Shown here: in pieces, positions 1 to 11,973 of the stretch
How positions within the stretch are numbered: the stretch's first letter is position 1
Layout: every line of letters begins with the position of its first letter
Source: Persicaria tinctoria
Lineage: Eukaryota; Streptophyta; Magnoliopsida; Caryophyllales; Polygonaceae
Assembly (NCBI GenBank): GCA_037127255.1
Contig: JBANSL010000007.1
Location: 67,606,038-67,670,037 of the forward strand
DNA: 64,000 bases
Direction: 5' to 3'
Notes under the pieces: generated by a model
Databases searched by the model: none
What the model was told of the DNA's origin: nothing
Seen by the model: the letters and a program-made list of their open reading frames with translations, nothing else
Position numbers and translations under genes: made by a program

Positions 1-906
1 AAATGATGAAAATTACACATTTGTTCCACTTGAAATCAGGACCACGAAGCACAAAACTCCTCATTTTGCATTGCTTTAAACATGGGTAGACAAATTTAAA
101 TTTGTTGTTTTTGTTGGTAGTATCTTGTCGTCGTTCCCCAAATCCTTACACCTCAATCCTTTGTAATCTAATTCCTTGTCATTTTCCATGGAGAACGCTG
201 GGGCTAGCCACGAGGGAACTGATAGAAACAGGATCTGTTGTAATGATTATTGTGGATCCGAACCGAATCGAATTGAATCGAAAAGATGGAAGTAAAGGAA
301 GCATAGGCGATTTTGTATGCCATAGAAGCACTAAAATTAGAAACATGCATGAGACTCCATAAAATTGAGATGGAATCGGATAATATAATTAAATTAGTCT
401 ACTTAAACTCATGAGAGATGTCAAAAAATTCGCATTTTCACTGAGATATAAAGTTTCGATACTAATTTACTATGATTTAGTCATTTTGTCTAATAGGTAT
501 GATTCTCTTAATGTACTCTTTGCTTGATCAATAAAACTCTTGGTATGGTGCAATGTAATTCACTTTGAAACAAAAATTAATTTTTGTCTATGGTGTTATT
601 GTTTTTTCTATAATTATTAAGTAATTGATCTATGTTTTTGTTGATTTGAAACATCACACCGGGCAGCCAAAAAAAAAAAAACTTATGAGCAAATTAGTCC
701 AAGAATCCATAAAAATTTAGTGAGTATCCACACAAGTACGTATTCTAATGAGTTAAATGTCGAAAACAAAAACTATATACATACACTTCTAGTTTTTACT
801 ATGTTCACCCCTAACTATTGTAGGATTCTGGGGTGGCTTAACTATTTTGAATCACAATCCACCGCAACAAGATGCAATGGAGTATCGTTGACATTAATTA
901 AATATT
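1..906. other. AT-rich non-coding DNA
   Basis: I see no recognisable gene or element here. The open frames are short, lack family motifs and overlap in several frames. A short A-tract lies near 669-681. Confidence 0.5.
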
Positions 907-909
907 AAG

Positions 910-1289
910 GGCCCGTTTGTTTAGCAGAAGTAAAAAGAAAGGATTCATTGGAGGTGAAAAGAAAGTAAATAGAATAGGATAAATACTGAGTAATTTTGTT
1001 TGGTTGATTTTTAAAAAGGAATCATTTCATTTACAAATTACAAAAATATATAGAAAATTCACACAAATCACTGCATGCAACAAATTCACCAAATCAACCG
1101 AGCAAACCTTAATTCGTACAAAAATTCATCAAATTCAAGCACTAAGTTTCAGAATTTGTGAGATAGAATCATCATGAACAAGTCCTCGCAAGATCAGGGC
1201 AGCGGACGGAGAGAGAGAGAGAGAGAGAGAGTTGCAAGGACGGCGGAGGTCGAAGGGGGGAAGAGAGAGAGGGGGGCTGCGGACGTCGA

Positions 1290-1327
<38 letters not shown>

Positions 1328-1566
1328 CTTTAGAACGGGATTGGGTCAAAGAAGTTAGATACGGGGAGAGAAAGGCTTTAACCCTAAAAAAATGAGATCT
1401 AGAAAGAGGAGGAAAACCTGATTTTTTTAGGGGGTAATAAATGAGGTTAAATCTTTCACCCTCAGAAATTTAACATTCCTCTGTGGATGTTAAACAAACA
1501 TGCTGGAAACGGATTCAGTTTTTGTTTCCTTTCCTAGCCTAGTTTTTGGGTCAAACAAACAAGCCC
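910..1566. mobile_element. PIF/Harbinger (Tourist-like) MITE
   Basis: The element starts GGGCCCGTTTGTTT and ends AAACAAACAAGCCC, which are imperfect inverted ends. It is flanked on both sides by TAA (907-909 and 1567-1569), the 3-bp target duplication typical of PIF/Harbinger elements. It is 657 bp long with no transposase, so it is non-autonomous. Its middle is filled by GA microsatellite. Confidence 0.8.
1209..1325. repeat. (GA)n microsatellite tracts
   Basis: Two GA runs (about 1209-1230 and 1292-1325) separated by a GC-richer spacer sit inside the MITE. They give rise to an Arg/Glu-rich open frame that is not a gene. Confidence 0.85.
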
Positions 1567-1654
1567 TAAAAATTAATTGTGAGTAATTAATACTCACCAC
1601 GATAATATGCAATTGACAAGTTTTGCAGAATGAGAGTAAAGCTCCTCTTTGAAA

Positions 1655-1791
1655 GCGGCCAGTCCCTATAAAGCCTTCAATCATTGTAACAAAACACTCA
1701 TTCTGGAGAATGGAGTTTTTAGTTTATGCTCATTCACTCTCCCTTCTCTCTTGTCCAAACTTCTTCCTTTCTTGATTCTCTAGGATTAACA
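1655..1791 (+). repeat. 5' LTR remnant of Copia F
   Basis: It shares CCCTATAAAGCCTTCA, a CT-rich stretch and an ATTAACA/ATCAACA end with the 3' LTR at 5892-6012. About 40 bp of extra sequence sits in its middle. A primer-site-like TGGTAT follows at 1792. The left boundary is approximate. Confidence 0.6.
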
Positions 1792-4496
1792 TGGTATTGG
1801 ATGCAAATCGATCATATATAGATCTCTTATTTCCGCATAATTTTTTGCTCTCCTTCTCTAGATCTCATTCGCCATAGCGAACAAAGAAGATCGTTCGGCC
1901 GAACGAGATCATCGTCGTCATGATCTCATCATTGCAACTGATTTGCAGAACCTCTTGTTCATCAACCCTTCTGAAAACTTTGGGATGGTGCTTACAACAA
2001 TTCAACTCACCGGCGAAAGTTACAGATGCTAGAGAAAGGCGATCATGCACTAAAGCCCTCTCGGTCAATAACAAGTTGGGATTCATTGAAGGAACCTTGA
2101 TTGAATCGCCGAAAAATGCTTCAATGTGGAACCGCTGTAATGATATGGTATGTTCTTATATCTTGAATACAGTCTCGAAAGAAATCTATACCACAATTGA
2201 TGAATTTGATATGGCAAAACAGATGTGGCTTGATCTTGAGGAAAGTCTCGGACAACGTAATGGTCCTTTGATCTTTTCTCTCAAAAAGGAGATTCAAGAT
2301 TTTACTCAAGGTAGTGCTTCTGTGACTCATTATTTCACTCGCCTGAAAGGTCTTTAGCAGCAGCTCTCGGGCTTGGTTTCTCTGATTCATTGCAATTGTG
2401 ATTGTTGTGAATGCAATATCGAGGCTCAAGTTGAGGCACGTGACCGGGAAAAGAAATTAATACACTTTCTTTTGGGTTTGGGGGAGGAGTACTCATCCGC
2501 TTGCCGTCAATTGCTCCTTAGCACACCTCTTTCATATGCGAGCACAACCCATTCCCTGCTTCTACATGATTCTATCAGCTCCAAGATATTTTAGTCCAAG
2601 TCGGGGTTCATTGATTCAACTGCTTATGGCTCATGAAAGAAGCTATAATGGCTCAAATGGCTCCACAAAGGACAAATCTGAGAAGGAGAAATGCAACCAT
2701 TGCAATGGTCGGCAGATCGATGTTGGGAGATGTTTAGATATCTAGATTGGCATTACAAAAGCAAGTTTAAGGTGGTAAAACAAATAACTAATAACAAATC
2801 AATATTGAATTGGAGGAAGCCTGACGTGTTCGAGACGAAGGCACGCTTCGAAAACAAGCTTCTAATTTTAGAGGGTTATGGATTCATGATAGTCGGGCCA
2901 CAGACCATATTCACCTCCCTGATGGCACCACCAGGCGCATTTATCTTACTGGTGATCTCAAGCTTACATCCTCTCTCCATTTTTCGAAAACCTTCCATAT
3001 CTCTCATTTTAAATTCTACCTTATATCAATTAGCAAACCGATTCATGATAATGCTTGTATTGTTCTTTTCTTCTCGAACAAATGTATCATCCAGGACCCT
3101 CCAAAGAGGATGCTTATTGCAATTGGTGAAGAGTTGGGAGGACTTTACTACTTGGCTCCTCAAGGTAAGTATGGGAGAGGAATTCTGGATGAGCTAGATC
3201 AGCACTTGTCACACCTTGTCAATACTCCTCAGTGTGCCACTAATACTGTAATTCCTATGTTTTTTTTTCTTTCTGAGCACACCAGCCCCACAAATTTGTG
3301 GCACTAGGCTTGGTCATGCTCCGCATGAAAAATTATTGCACATGTTCTCCATTGTTGGATAGTTGAATAAAGATAAATCTTGTTTCTTGTGTTCTGAATG
3401 TCCACTGACTATGCATACAAAGTTTAGTTTTTCACACAATACATCTCATGCTGCAAAATCTTTTGCTTTATTACATTGTGACTTGTGGGGACCTTATGAA
3501 ACCCCTACATACATTGGCCATATATCATTTCTTCTTGACCATTGTGGATGACTATAGTCGGTTTATTTGGGCCTATCTTCTCAAATAGAAATCGGAGGCC
3601 ACTCCCTCTCTTATATCTTTTATTACCATGATTGAAAGCCAATTCAAAGCTTCTATTCAAACACTCAGATCTGATCAAGGCACTAAGTTCTTTAACACCA
3701 CACTTACATCGATTCTTCTTCTCAAAGGCATTATTCATGAGAGCTCTTGTATAACTACTTCTCAACAAAATGGTCATGTTGAAAGGAAACATAGGTACAT
3801 TTTGGAGACTCCGAGAGCCCTTAGATTTCAAGAATCTTTGCCAATCAAGCTTTGGGGTGATTGTGTGTTAACTGCCACCTATCTCATAAATCGCTTACCC
3901 ATTCCTTTGCTTCACAATAAATCACCCTTTTGATATTCTAAATGGTCATCCACCCACCTATGACAAACTTAAAGTCTTTGGATCTTTTTGTTATGTGGCT
4001 ACTTCTGCTACTAGCAGGAAAAATTATTGATGCAAAATCTGATCCTTACATCTTTGTTGATTTCCTTTCAGGATTTAAGGGGTATAAGGTCTACAATCTC
4101 AAGAGTAACAAATGTATTATAAGCAGAGATGTACATTTCATAGAGCATATCTTTCCTTATGCTCAACCATCGTCGGTTGATACATGCACCCACAGATACA
4201 TTCATACCCAACACCACTTCTTTTGACTTTCATTTTGATTATTACATTCCTTGCTCAAACACTTTGCCTCATTTTCAACCAGTAGACATTATCTCACATC
4301 CTACTATTAGTTTCAATCATCCACCTGAGTTTGAGGCTCTCTCGGGCTACTCTCCATCAACACTTGCCCCCCCCCCCCCCCCCTCTTTGATGACATTTCA
4401 TCCCTTGCCACATCATCTATTGTTTCTCCTACACTTGATGTTTGTCGCTCATCCAGAAATTTTGCTCCACCCAGATGGCTAAAGGACTATGTGATG

Positions 4497-4980
4497 TGAT
4501 CTAAGCTCATAGAATTTCCCTTCATTTTTCTATAAAAAAATGTCCCACATCGGTTGTAAACACTTAGTAGGAAAGAATTTTCTCATATATATTTTCTAAG
4601 GGTTGCCATTTTCCAGTAAAAGTTGAATTTTTTAGTGAAAAGTTGAACACATTTTCTTCCTCTGATTCTAGGTTAAGGATCGTGATTTTGGTGAGATGTT
4701 AAAAACAAAAACCGTTGGTGATATGACGAGGGAGACGCCCTAGTGAGAGACGAAGGTGTCGAAAGGTCGAGATCCTCGAAGTGCGATTCTGAGAGGATTG
4801 AGATCGAGTGTGAGAAGTTCAAGGGTGAGAGGCCTGCGAATTTTGCCATATATATCTGGTTACTAGTAGAATGTTTTTCCCTTCAAATAATGGAGGAACC
4901 TCGTCGCCGATCCTGCTAGCTCGGAGAGTTCCCGAGCACATCACTATATGTGTGCATCTTCTTGCTCCGATCCAACTACA
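4497..4980. mobile_element. Probable solo LTR inserted in Copia F
   Basis: The Copia frame is interrupted between the WLKDYV motif and the start of RT by 484 bp of unrelated sequence. The block starts TG and ends CA, and is flanked by TGATG and GGATG, a 4/5 match for a 5-bp target duplication. It contains TGTCCCACATCGG, a word often seen in plant LTRs. I cannot assign a family, and the boundaries rest on the imperfect duplication. Confidence 0.4.
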
Positions 4981-5261
4981 GGATGTAGGTCTCTCTATCC
5001 CATCTTCTTCTTTCTATCATACTCTATGTGTTAACCATCATACCTAGCCTTCATTCATAATGTGGCCTCCCTCTCTGAACCCACATCCGTTAAAGATGCA
5101 CTCAACAAATAGGAGTGGATTAAGACTATGTAGGTGGAGCTCCAGACGCTTGAAGCAAATCACACTTGAACCTTGGTTCTAAAGTCTGAAGCTCAGTCCC
5201 CTGTCAGTTGCAAGTGGCTCTTCAAAATGAAACTCATAGTAGATGGCTTTGTTGACGGATA

Positions 5262-5712
5262 GACTTGATTTATGTTGGATTGTCACCAATTATCAGCATG
5301 TCATCCACATATACTAGAAGAGCAGTATATGAGGATCTTGTTGCTTTGAAGAATAGAGAATAATCAGCCATGGATTGAACATATCCAACAACTTTAAGCA
5401 CTTGAGAGATTCTGGCAAACCATTGCATTGATGCCTATTTTAAGCCATAGAGACACATGTCTAGCTTGCATACCCTACCATTAGCTTTGTTGTCCTCATT
5501 CATACAGTCCCCCATGACGGCAATAAAGCTGCTTAAGGAAAGAATAGGCTGAAGGTAAATCCATATACACAGTTTCCTCGAATTCACCATGCAGGAATGC
5601 ATTTGTTATATCCATCTAAGACACAGACCATCCTCTAGTCATAGCAAGAGCAAGCAGAGTGCGAACTGTGATCATCTTAGCCACATGTGCAAAGATTTCC
5701 CTATAGTTAGTG
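5262..5712 (-). pseudogene. Antisense Copia reverse transcriptase fragment
   Basis: Read on the minus strand, the block gives a Copia RT in correct order: an FAHVAKMITVRTLLALA stretch near 5700-5650, NAFLHG at 5606-5589, and ALLVYVDDMLI with the catalytic YVDD near 5313-5302. It has several stops. It sits exactly where the sense RT core should be and is followed by the sense RNase H tail. It is therefore either an internal inversion of element F or a second Copia fragment inserted backwards. About 20 residues are missing between the sense RT start and the inverted segment. Confidence 0.8.
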
Positions 5713-5891
5713 CCTTTTAGTTATGAGATTCGTGATAAAGTGCTCAAGCAAGAAATTATTCTCGGCTATATTCCCACCAAAGAACAACCAGCTGATATCT
5801 TCACTAAAGTTGTATCTCATGAACAATGTAACAAAGTTCTTAGCAAGTTAGGGGTTGTTAATCAATTCAAAACCACTAACTTGAGGGGGAC

Positions 5892-6012
5892 TGTTAATAT
5901 ATTGCTTAAGTGTTAGTTAGGAAGGTTGTTAGTTCCCCTATAAAGCCTTCATTTACTCTCTCTTCTCTCTTGTTCACTCTTCTTCTCCTTCCTTGGTTCT
6001 CTATGATCAACA
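5892..6012 (+). repeat. 3' LTR of Copia F
   Basis: It begins TGTTAATATATTGC directly after the purine tract TTGAGGGGGAC and ends ATCAACA. It is 121 bp and matches the CT-rich half of the 5' remnant. Confidence 0.75.
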
Positions 6013-8152
6013 CATCTCCTACTTTCAACTCTAAGAAATCTCCAAGGCCTCCCCTCTGACAAACTCTCAACTCTATCTCCTACTCTCCCTCATCCCCTCC
6101 CTACCATTACCAGTCTATCGCCCTCCGCTAAGGCCACCTGTGACATCCCCACCCCTTAGGCAGCCTTCCTCAAGCTCACCTTCAACTTCTTTCAAGACCC
6201 CATCGCCGAGTTCCTCACATCCTCCTCTCATAACTAGCTCCCCGTCAATATCCTCCCTCACCTCCAGCCTCAGCATCCCAATGCTCTTCCTCACCATCTA
6301 CATTGCATTCGTTGGCCCCCACCAATGCAACACCCAATTGTTCAACAAAAAAAATCAACAATTGTCTTTCGCATCTCATTACGGCAGGTGCTTACTAAGT
6401 ACAATATTACACACAATTATTTTTTAAAAACTTAATTAATGTCAATGATAATCCATCGCACCTTGTTACGGTGGGTTGTATTTAAACTTAATTAGCCACC
6501 ATAGAATAATTTAGTGGCTAGTGGCGGACATAGTAAAAAATAAATGTGTATATATCAACCTAAATCAATTGCGTCTATCAGCTAAACTTCTCCTCCTTCC
6601 ACGTCTTCTCCTTCTCCCTTATATCAACGAACTTCCCATCCTTGGTCTCTCTCTTAAATCATCCTCGCGTCGATTTCTCAAGCATATCTCATGTAAATGA
6701 ATGTCCTCCATCCTCCCCTAACTTCCTTCCAATTTCTCTCCCTACTTCTCTTGACATCGAAATCTCAATTCGAAAGATGGAAAGAAGTAGTGGGAAACAC
6801 TATGACGGCAGAGACACATCATGTTTTGCCTACATTGTTCTTGCTTTGATTTTAAACGGAGGAGACTTCGTCGATCCAGGAACAAAGATGACACATTTGA
6901 TCCGTCGATGACGACAAGACAATCAGATCAACATTGCCAGCACTCGCTTCACCGGATCGCCTTCGATAGTGTTAATCCAAACAAGAGAATTCATCAATGC
7001 CAATCTCTGAGGATTGAGCCAATTCGGCTAGAATAGTGTGGCAGTCCATGGTGAGATCCGAAACTATTCTTATGAAGACGACAACGAAAAGAAAATACAA
7101 ATTTGGCTTCAAAATGGCTAATGACAAGATAAGGAAATGACTATTACCACGATAATATTTAAAAAAAATTATACAAGTCCTTCCCATTTTTCTTAGTATT
7201 TGTAGTTTGGTTCGGACTATTGTGTCTATCAAGAAGTGTCTTTGTCTTATCGAACAAAATCTTCGATCGCAATTGACAATCAACCATCACCATCACTACC
7301 ACCATGACCTTCTCTTGAATTCGATCCCAGCCAGCCAAAATACTTTTTTCTATCTCTCTCAAACTTGTGGTTCCATTGTTGGATAAATTGCCTCGGAAAA
7401 CAAAAAACAAGAGTTTCCAATTTCCACGATGGGTGTTTTGCACTAATATACCAAAAAAATACCAACTTTGCAAAAATGTCAATGGGGTGTGTAAAAATTG
7501 CAAGGGAGTGTCAAAATGTTACTTTTGCAAATTTTCCTCACCAGGTAGCAGGCCAGTTAGCCAAAAAAAAAAACAAAAAGATTTGTGGAAGAGAGGGCAA
7601 ATGGGAAGGTGACAAGTGGTAAAACTTAAGTTTTAATTGTTTTAAACTAATTTTCATCCATTTTTATTTGTTAAAATAAAAAAATAAATTTATTTTTGAA
7701 CTTAATTTAATTTTATCTATCTATAGACACCCGCTTTATATATGTTTATGAAAAAAAGTATTTTGAACTAAAGTTGGGTGTATATCGTATCTTGATCTAA
7801 ATTTGGAATATGTCATGGATAACCATTTGGATGGCAAAGATAACAATTTAGCTGGCACGAAAATTCACATGACTGGCAAGATAAACCAGAAAATCTGGCC
7901 AGAATCGACAATCGTTGCTCCGGAGATGAAATGTAAAGTACGTTGTCGATGTGGACATGGAGGAGGGGACAATGCTCATAGAGGAGAGCATGTCGTTTGG
8001 GTCCGTTAGGAGCAAGATAATGTAGACAAGCAGGTACCCGTCTCGATGATAGTTCCTTCTCCAGATGCGTGGGAGGACATAAGCAAGCGTGTGATGGTAA
8101 GGTGAAGAAATCGATGTCTAGTGGGATAACTCTTCTTTTGCGCAGTCGAACG
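6013..8152. other. Non-coding region, no recognised gene
   Basis: This is 2.1 kb with scattered short open frames on both strands, none with a recognised domain. 6140-6300 is Ser/Pro-rich low complexity when translated. I see no clear transposon ends. Confidence 0.4.
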
Positions 8153-8995
8153 TAGTATTTTGTTAGTTTGCTTCTAACTCACTGACACTTTGGGGTTATG
8201 GTGGTTTTGAATGTACATAACTGATCCTAGAAACAAACCTACATTACTCTCAAATGACACCATCCAGTGTAATATTAATGGTTTCAATCACAACATACTT
8301 CAATACATAGAAAGAAATTTACAACGGTGTATAAGGATAACCCATTGCGATGTATGCTTACTAGCCAGTAAATACTATTATCTAGTTAGTGATAATGATG
8401 TCTTAGCCAATGTAGAAGTAACCCCTGCTGGATCTGTCAAGATGATAAAATCAAACACAAGTCCTCTAAAAGGTGAAAACGATTGAACAATTAAGACCTA
8501 AACCAAACACTACGGAGTACTAAAGTTCTTAACCAATACAATCATGTCGGATGCGAAGCCCGAATATTCGTGATCTAGTATTTTGTTAGTTTGCTTGTAA
8601 CTCACTGACACTTTGGGGGTTTGGTGGTTTTGACTATACATAACTGGCCGTTTAGTTCGCCGACGGTGCAAAAGGAAAATATATGCGATTTTTTGTTTAC
8701 TAGCCAGTATATGATTTTCCCTAGCCAATAGAATCAAAGCTTATGCCGATAAAAGAATAACCCCTCACATATTTTATCTATCTCAGAAACTTCACAACCT
8801 AAGAATATCGACCATTTAACCCAAATGAAATGCATTATAACGCAACATTCACAACAACCATCCATAATAAATATAAAAAAGTGTTCATAACATAACTTAT
8901 CAGTCATCAAATACAACTCATCCAAAAGGTGGAAACGATTAAATGTTTAACAAGTAAACCAAACACTACGAAGTACTAAAGTTCCCTAAAAAAGC
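8153..8995. repeat. Degenerate tandem duplication, unit ~420-455 bp
   Basis: TAGTATTTTGTTAGTTTGC plus about 55 more similar bases occurs at 8153 and again at 8576. A second shared block containing AACCAAACACTACG and GAGTACTAAAGTTC or a close variant ends each unit (near 8500-8533 and 8955-8985). The offset grows from 423 to about 456 bp through small insertions. The copies have diverged considerably, so the event is not recent. No coding potential is evident. Confidence 0.7.
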
Positions 8996-9155
8996 TTTGA
9001 ATGACGTCTTTGTGATTCCCCTCCTCAAAGTCCCGATTCCTTCCAGCACATTTGAGATCGATGACGAGGCAATAATCCTTGCCAATATATGCATATGTGT
9101 AGCCAGTCAAAATAATGTGTCTACCAAAACATATAACATTACACAAATGAAAAAA

Positions 9156-9264
9156 CTACACAAATCCATGCCCCATGTTGCCATGTCCATGGCTACCTCC
9201 GGCCAAATGGTGAGCTCCCATGGCTGCTACAGCACCCAGGGCTCCCCCGGCAAGCAACTATCAA
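9156..9264 (-). pseudogene. C-terminal fragment of a glycine-rich A3-like protein
   Basis: On the minus strand a frame ending in TAG at 9156-9158 encodes GAHHLAGGSHGHGNMGHGF preceded by an Ala/Gly hydrophobic stretch. This resembles the C-terminal tail of plant glycine-rich protein A3-like proteins (Ala-rich segment, then GAHH and HGH repeats). Only about 35 residues remain. The assignment rests on composition and motif style, not on a long match. Confidence 0.4.
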
Positions 9265-9434
9265 GGATCTGGGGTTCGGAGGAAAGCATCTAATGTCTTC
9301 CCTTAATGCATACAAGTGAAGTACTTGTCAATAAGTTCTCTTCTGTTCTCTACTTAGTTTCCTTTACCATACCTCCTGGAGTTTTAAAAACAGCCAACAC
9401 TCAAAACACAATCCGAATCAACCTAACCTTCAAT

Positions 9435-9779
9435 TCAGAAAAAAAATTCACTGAAGGCTCTCATCCCCACACTACAACTCCAAACATCAATCTTCAATTT
9501 GCAATCTGTCAAGTAGAAAATCAAAATCAAGTCATAATCCACAACTACTGAAGAAAATAAAAAGTGCAGGATAGATAAATTCACCACATCGCTAGCGAGG
9601 AGCATGAGATTCCGCTCAACCAAGTCATCGACGGCGGACTTCCAGTTGGGGGCGAGCTCCGAATCGGTCGAATCAGGAACCGATTCAGATAGAAGCCTAT
9701 GCAAGACCACTTTATCCACAATCGGCTTGAACTTCTCCACCAGTTCCGAGGGTTTCCCGAAGGGGCACTTCGCATCCAA
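9435..9779 (-). CDS. Unrecognised minus-strand exon candidate
   Basis: An ATG at 9779 opens a frame starting MDAKCPFGKPSELVEKF. For about 65 residues it has protein-like composition (alternating charged and hydrophobic residues, no low complexity). It then runs into AT-rich, intron-like sequence near 9590, where GT-containing words could serve as a donor. I do not recognise the family. Upstream on this strand, GC-rich sequence that could be a leader is cut by Gypsy element A at 10147 and resumes at 20843. The retrotransposon would thus have landed just 5' of this gene. Confidence 0.35.
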   Translation of the reverse strand: MDAKCPFGKPSELVEKFKPIVDKVVLHRLLSESVPDSTDSELAPNWKSAVDDLVERNLMLLASDVVNLSILHFLFSSVVVDYDLILIFYLTDCKLKIDVWSCSVGMRAFSEFFF

Positions 9780-10356
9780 AACCTTCTCGCTGAGAACTCC
9801 TCAGAGGAGTTTAGGTTTCAAAGCGAGAAACATACTTCGAACCCAAATCACCCCCTCAAACCAGAGCAAATCCAAGGAAGAGAGGTGACAGGGAACAGCT
9901 CGGCAATCAGAGCCCGAGCCCACACCGCAACCCCATCGAACCCAACTACCTGAACACCCAAGGTTGAAGAGAACCCCACCCACTCAAATCTAAACTAGGA
10001 CCCCCGACACTTCAGATCCACCTAGGGAGGTCATCGGCAATCGACGGCCGCGATTCGGTCAAGCCAGGGGGACCCATATGCTTCCCGAGTCAATCTCCAC
10101 GAGCTCACGACCCCGGACCACCCTCAATGCCACAGCCCACCAACCGATGATGTCCACTAAAATATCCATGTTGAAATGCACATTTTAGCTCCATATTCTA
10201 TACACTTTGCATATTTCGGGATAGGAATATGTTGAATTTATGTAATATATGCTTATTTGCAAGAAATAGAGGTCTACATAAGTTTTTGTTTAATATTACA
10301 AAATTTGGAGCCATCCCGGGACAAAACCAAGAAGCAAAGACGGAGGCTGAACTTTA

Positions 10357-10662
10357 CTCGATATCGACAACTTCTACTCGATATCGACAAAAAATGTGCG
10401 CACAAGCCTGGTCGAGGAGGAGCTGATCGAGGAACTGAAGACGAAGTCAACCCGACTCCAGAATCTTACTCGACATCGAGTAAGTTACTCGATATCGACA
10501 AAGGCCCAAAGTCATACCTAGAGTCGAGGAGACAAACCTGATCGAGAAGCCGAAGACAAAGCCGCATGTCTAAGCCAGGTCGGGGAGCAGTTACTCGAGC
10601 AAGCCAGCCAAAGTCGACGTCACATTTCCTCGATATCGAGTACTTTTACTCGATATCGAGTA
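10357..10662. repeat. TCGANNTCGA palindrome array, U3 of LTR A1
   Basis: Repeated TACTCGATATCGA(G/C) words. Neighbouring decamers are often separated by 10 nt, for example TCGATATCGA, then GTACTTTTAC, then TCGATATCGA near 10630-10660. The array lies about 240 bp upstream of the TATA position. Confidence 0.85.
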
Positions 10663-11492
10663 GAATCTTCCTGGGTCGCGTTACACGGTTTGGCTGTCCG
10701 ACGCGGTTTGGACTTTCTTGGGAGCGAAGGAGTCCGAGAACTATCAAGTATATCAAGATTTATCCATGGAGAGAGAATTTATCCACACAAGAAGATATTT
10801 AGCTTTTTTCCCTTTTAAGATAAATATTCCCTTTATTAAAATTTTATCTTTAGATATTAGATATACTTTCTTTCCTTGATTAGCAAGGATTATAAGCCTA
10901 TAACTAAGGCCTTAGGGGCTGATTTCTATTCATTCAATTCAAGACACAATTAGTTACATAGAGGTAGAGAGAGAAAGAGTGAGTGGCCGAGAAGAGTTAA
11001 GGAGCGAGAGCAAGTTGGCTTTGATCGGTTGTAAAGCTCTGTTTGGTTTAATGCAAGTAGTTTATTTTCCATCAATGATGTCTGAAATCGCAATGAAGCG
11101 CGAGTAGTCCACCTACTTCTAGGGTTGAGGTGAGCCCGACGATAGCCCAGCGTGTCTCAGGTAAATATTCGACTTTTATCATTTTTTGAGCATCTACTAC
11201 TTGTTATGTGTTTATTACCCATATAATAGAGGTCCTTGCTAACAACTTGGATTGTAAACATAAAATCGGTAGATACAATTAGGGTTTCTTTAAAGAGTTG
11301 TCTAATTGTTGGAAAAGGTGACAACTTGGTCCTTCGATGCGATTTACATGATTATCTGTTTTATTCCTGCCTTATGCATGCTTGGTTATTGTTGTTGCAA
11401 ACCCCAATCTTGGAAGTTGTCTTTCATACATAGTTTATTTCGAATCCCACAAGCATTGTTCTTTATTTTGTTTCGGTTACTTTCTGTTCTTC

Positions 11493-11715
11493 CTCGATAT
11501 CGACTAAATCTGGTCGATATCGAGTACTAATATTCGATCGACGAAGACTGTTGTAGCTTCTCCTGTGCAGGTACCCGAGATCGACAAGAGGCTTCCTTGA
11601 TATCGAGGAGTTTTTCTCGATATCGAGTAACCACCGAGATCTGCTGCTGCTTTGTTCGACTTGCCTGATCTTCTGTCGACTAACCCTAGTCGAGATCGAG
11701 CACTATGATCGACTT
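11493..11715. repeat. TCGANNTCGA array, downstream cluster of LTR A1
   Basis: This second cluster lies downstream of the TATA box, in the expected R/U5 part. It includes TCGATATCGA, a 10-nt gap and TCGATATCGA near 11494-11523, and further copies near 11600-11630. Confidence 0.8.
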
Positions 11716-11892
11716 CTGTTCGTGAGATTCATCCGCTGCCTAAAATCCGCTGACACGCTTCCTCCTGGATCGATCTTGACTTACCACTTCTATATCGGGA
11801 GGAAGTCTTGTAATTATTTACAAGGGACGGAATCTGGTTTGCTTTGCTTTATTTATATTTTATTTGCATTCTCGATTTCCTCCTACAACAAA

Positions 11893-11910
11893 TTGGCGCC
11901 GTTGTCAGGG
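11893..11910 (+). other. Primer-binding site, tRNA-Asp type
   Basis: TTGGCGCCGTTGTCAGGGA follows the LTR end after a two-base gap. It matches the complement of the plant tRNA-Asp 3' end with one change (GTC for GCC) relative to the better-preserved site in element C. Confidence 0.8.
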
Positions 11911-11973
11911 AAGCAATCATTCGCACCTTAGGTAGTTAAATCTCAGATTTGCTTTGAGTTACTTCGTAGGTGT

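Larger units (their letters stand above)
1893..5880 (+). pseudogene. Copia gag-pol pseudogene
   Basis: Fragments appear in the expected order across frames. A UBN2-type gag segment with MWLDLEESLG spans 1920-2357 and continues to about 2594. An integrase zinc-binding remnant has Cys residues near 3380. The integrase core has LLHCDLWGPYETP near 3470-3510, a DDYSRF-type stretch near 3548 and LRSDQGTKFF near 3665. Next is the post-integrase linker to about 4490, then the RT N-terminus (KWLFKMK near 5215). The RNase H tail with ADIFTK lies at 5710-5880. Multiple stops and frame changes make it non-functional. Most of the RT and the front of RNase H are missing in sense orientation. Confidence 0.85.
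1655..6012 (+). mobile_element. Decayed Copia LTR retrotransposon (F)
   Basis: The order is 5' LTR remnant, primer site, gag, integrase, start of reverse transcriptase, RNase H tail, purine tract and 3' LTR, all on the plus strand. That order is the Copia order. Many stops and frameshifts show it is old. Two foreign blocks lie inside it: a possible solo LTR at 4497-4980 and an antisense RT block at 5262-5712. The right flank starts at 6013. I could not find a convincing target duplication because the 5' LTR start is eroded. Confidence 0.8.
10148..11890 (+). repeat. 5' LTR of Gypsy A
   Basis: It is 1,743 bp and collinear with 19012-20837. The TATA box is damaged here (TATAACTA at about 10900, versus TATAAATA in the 3' LTR). 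Two TCGANNTCGA arrays flank the promoter (10357-10662 and 11493-11715). The longer 3' LTR carries an expanded GA microsatellite and an extra array segment. Confidence 0.92.

Noticed and set aside
1174..1395. Arg/Glu-rich frame of 73 codons
   Set aside because: It is a GA microsatellite inside a MITE.
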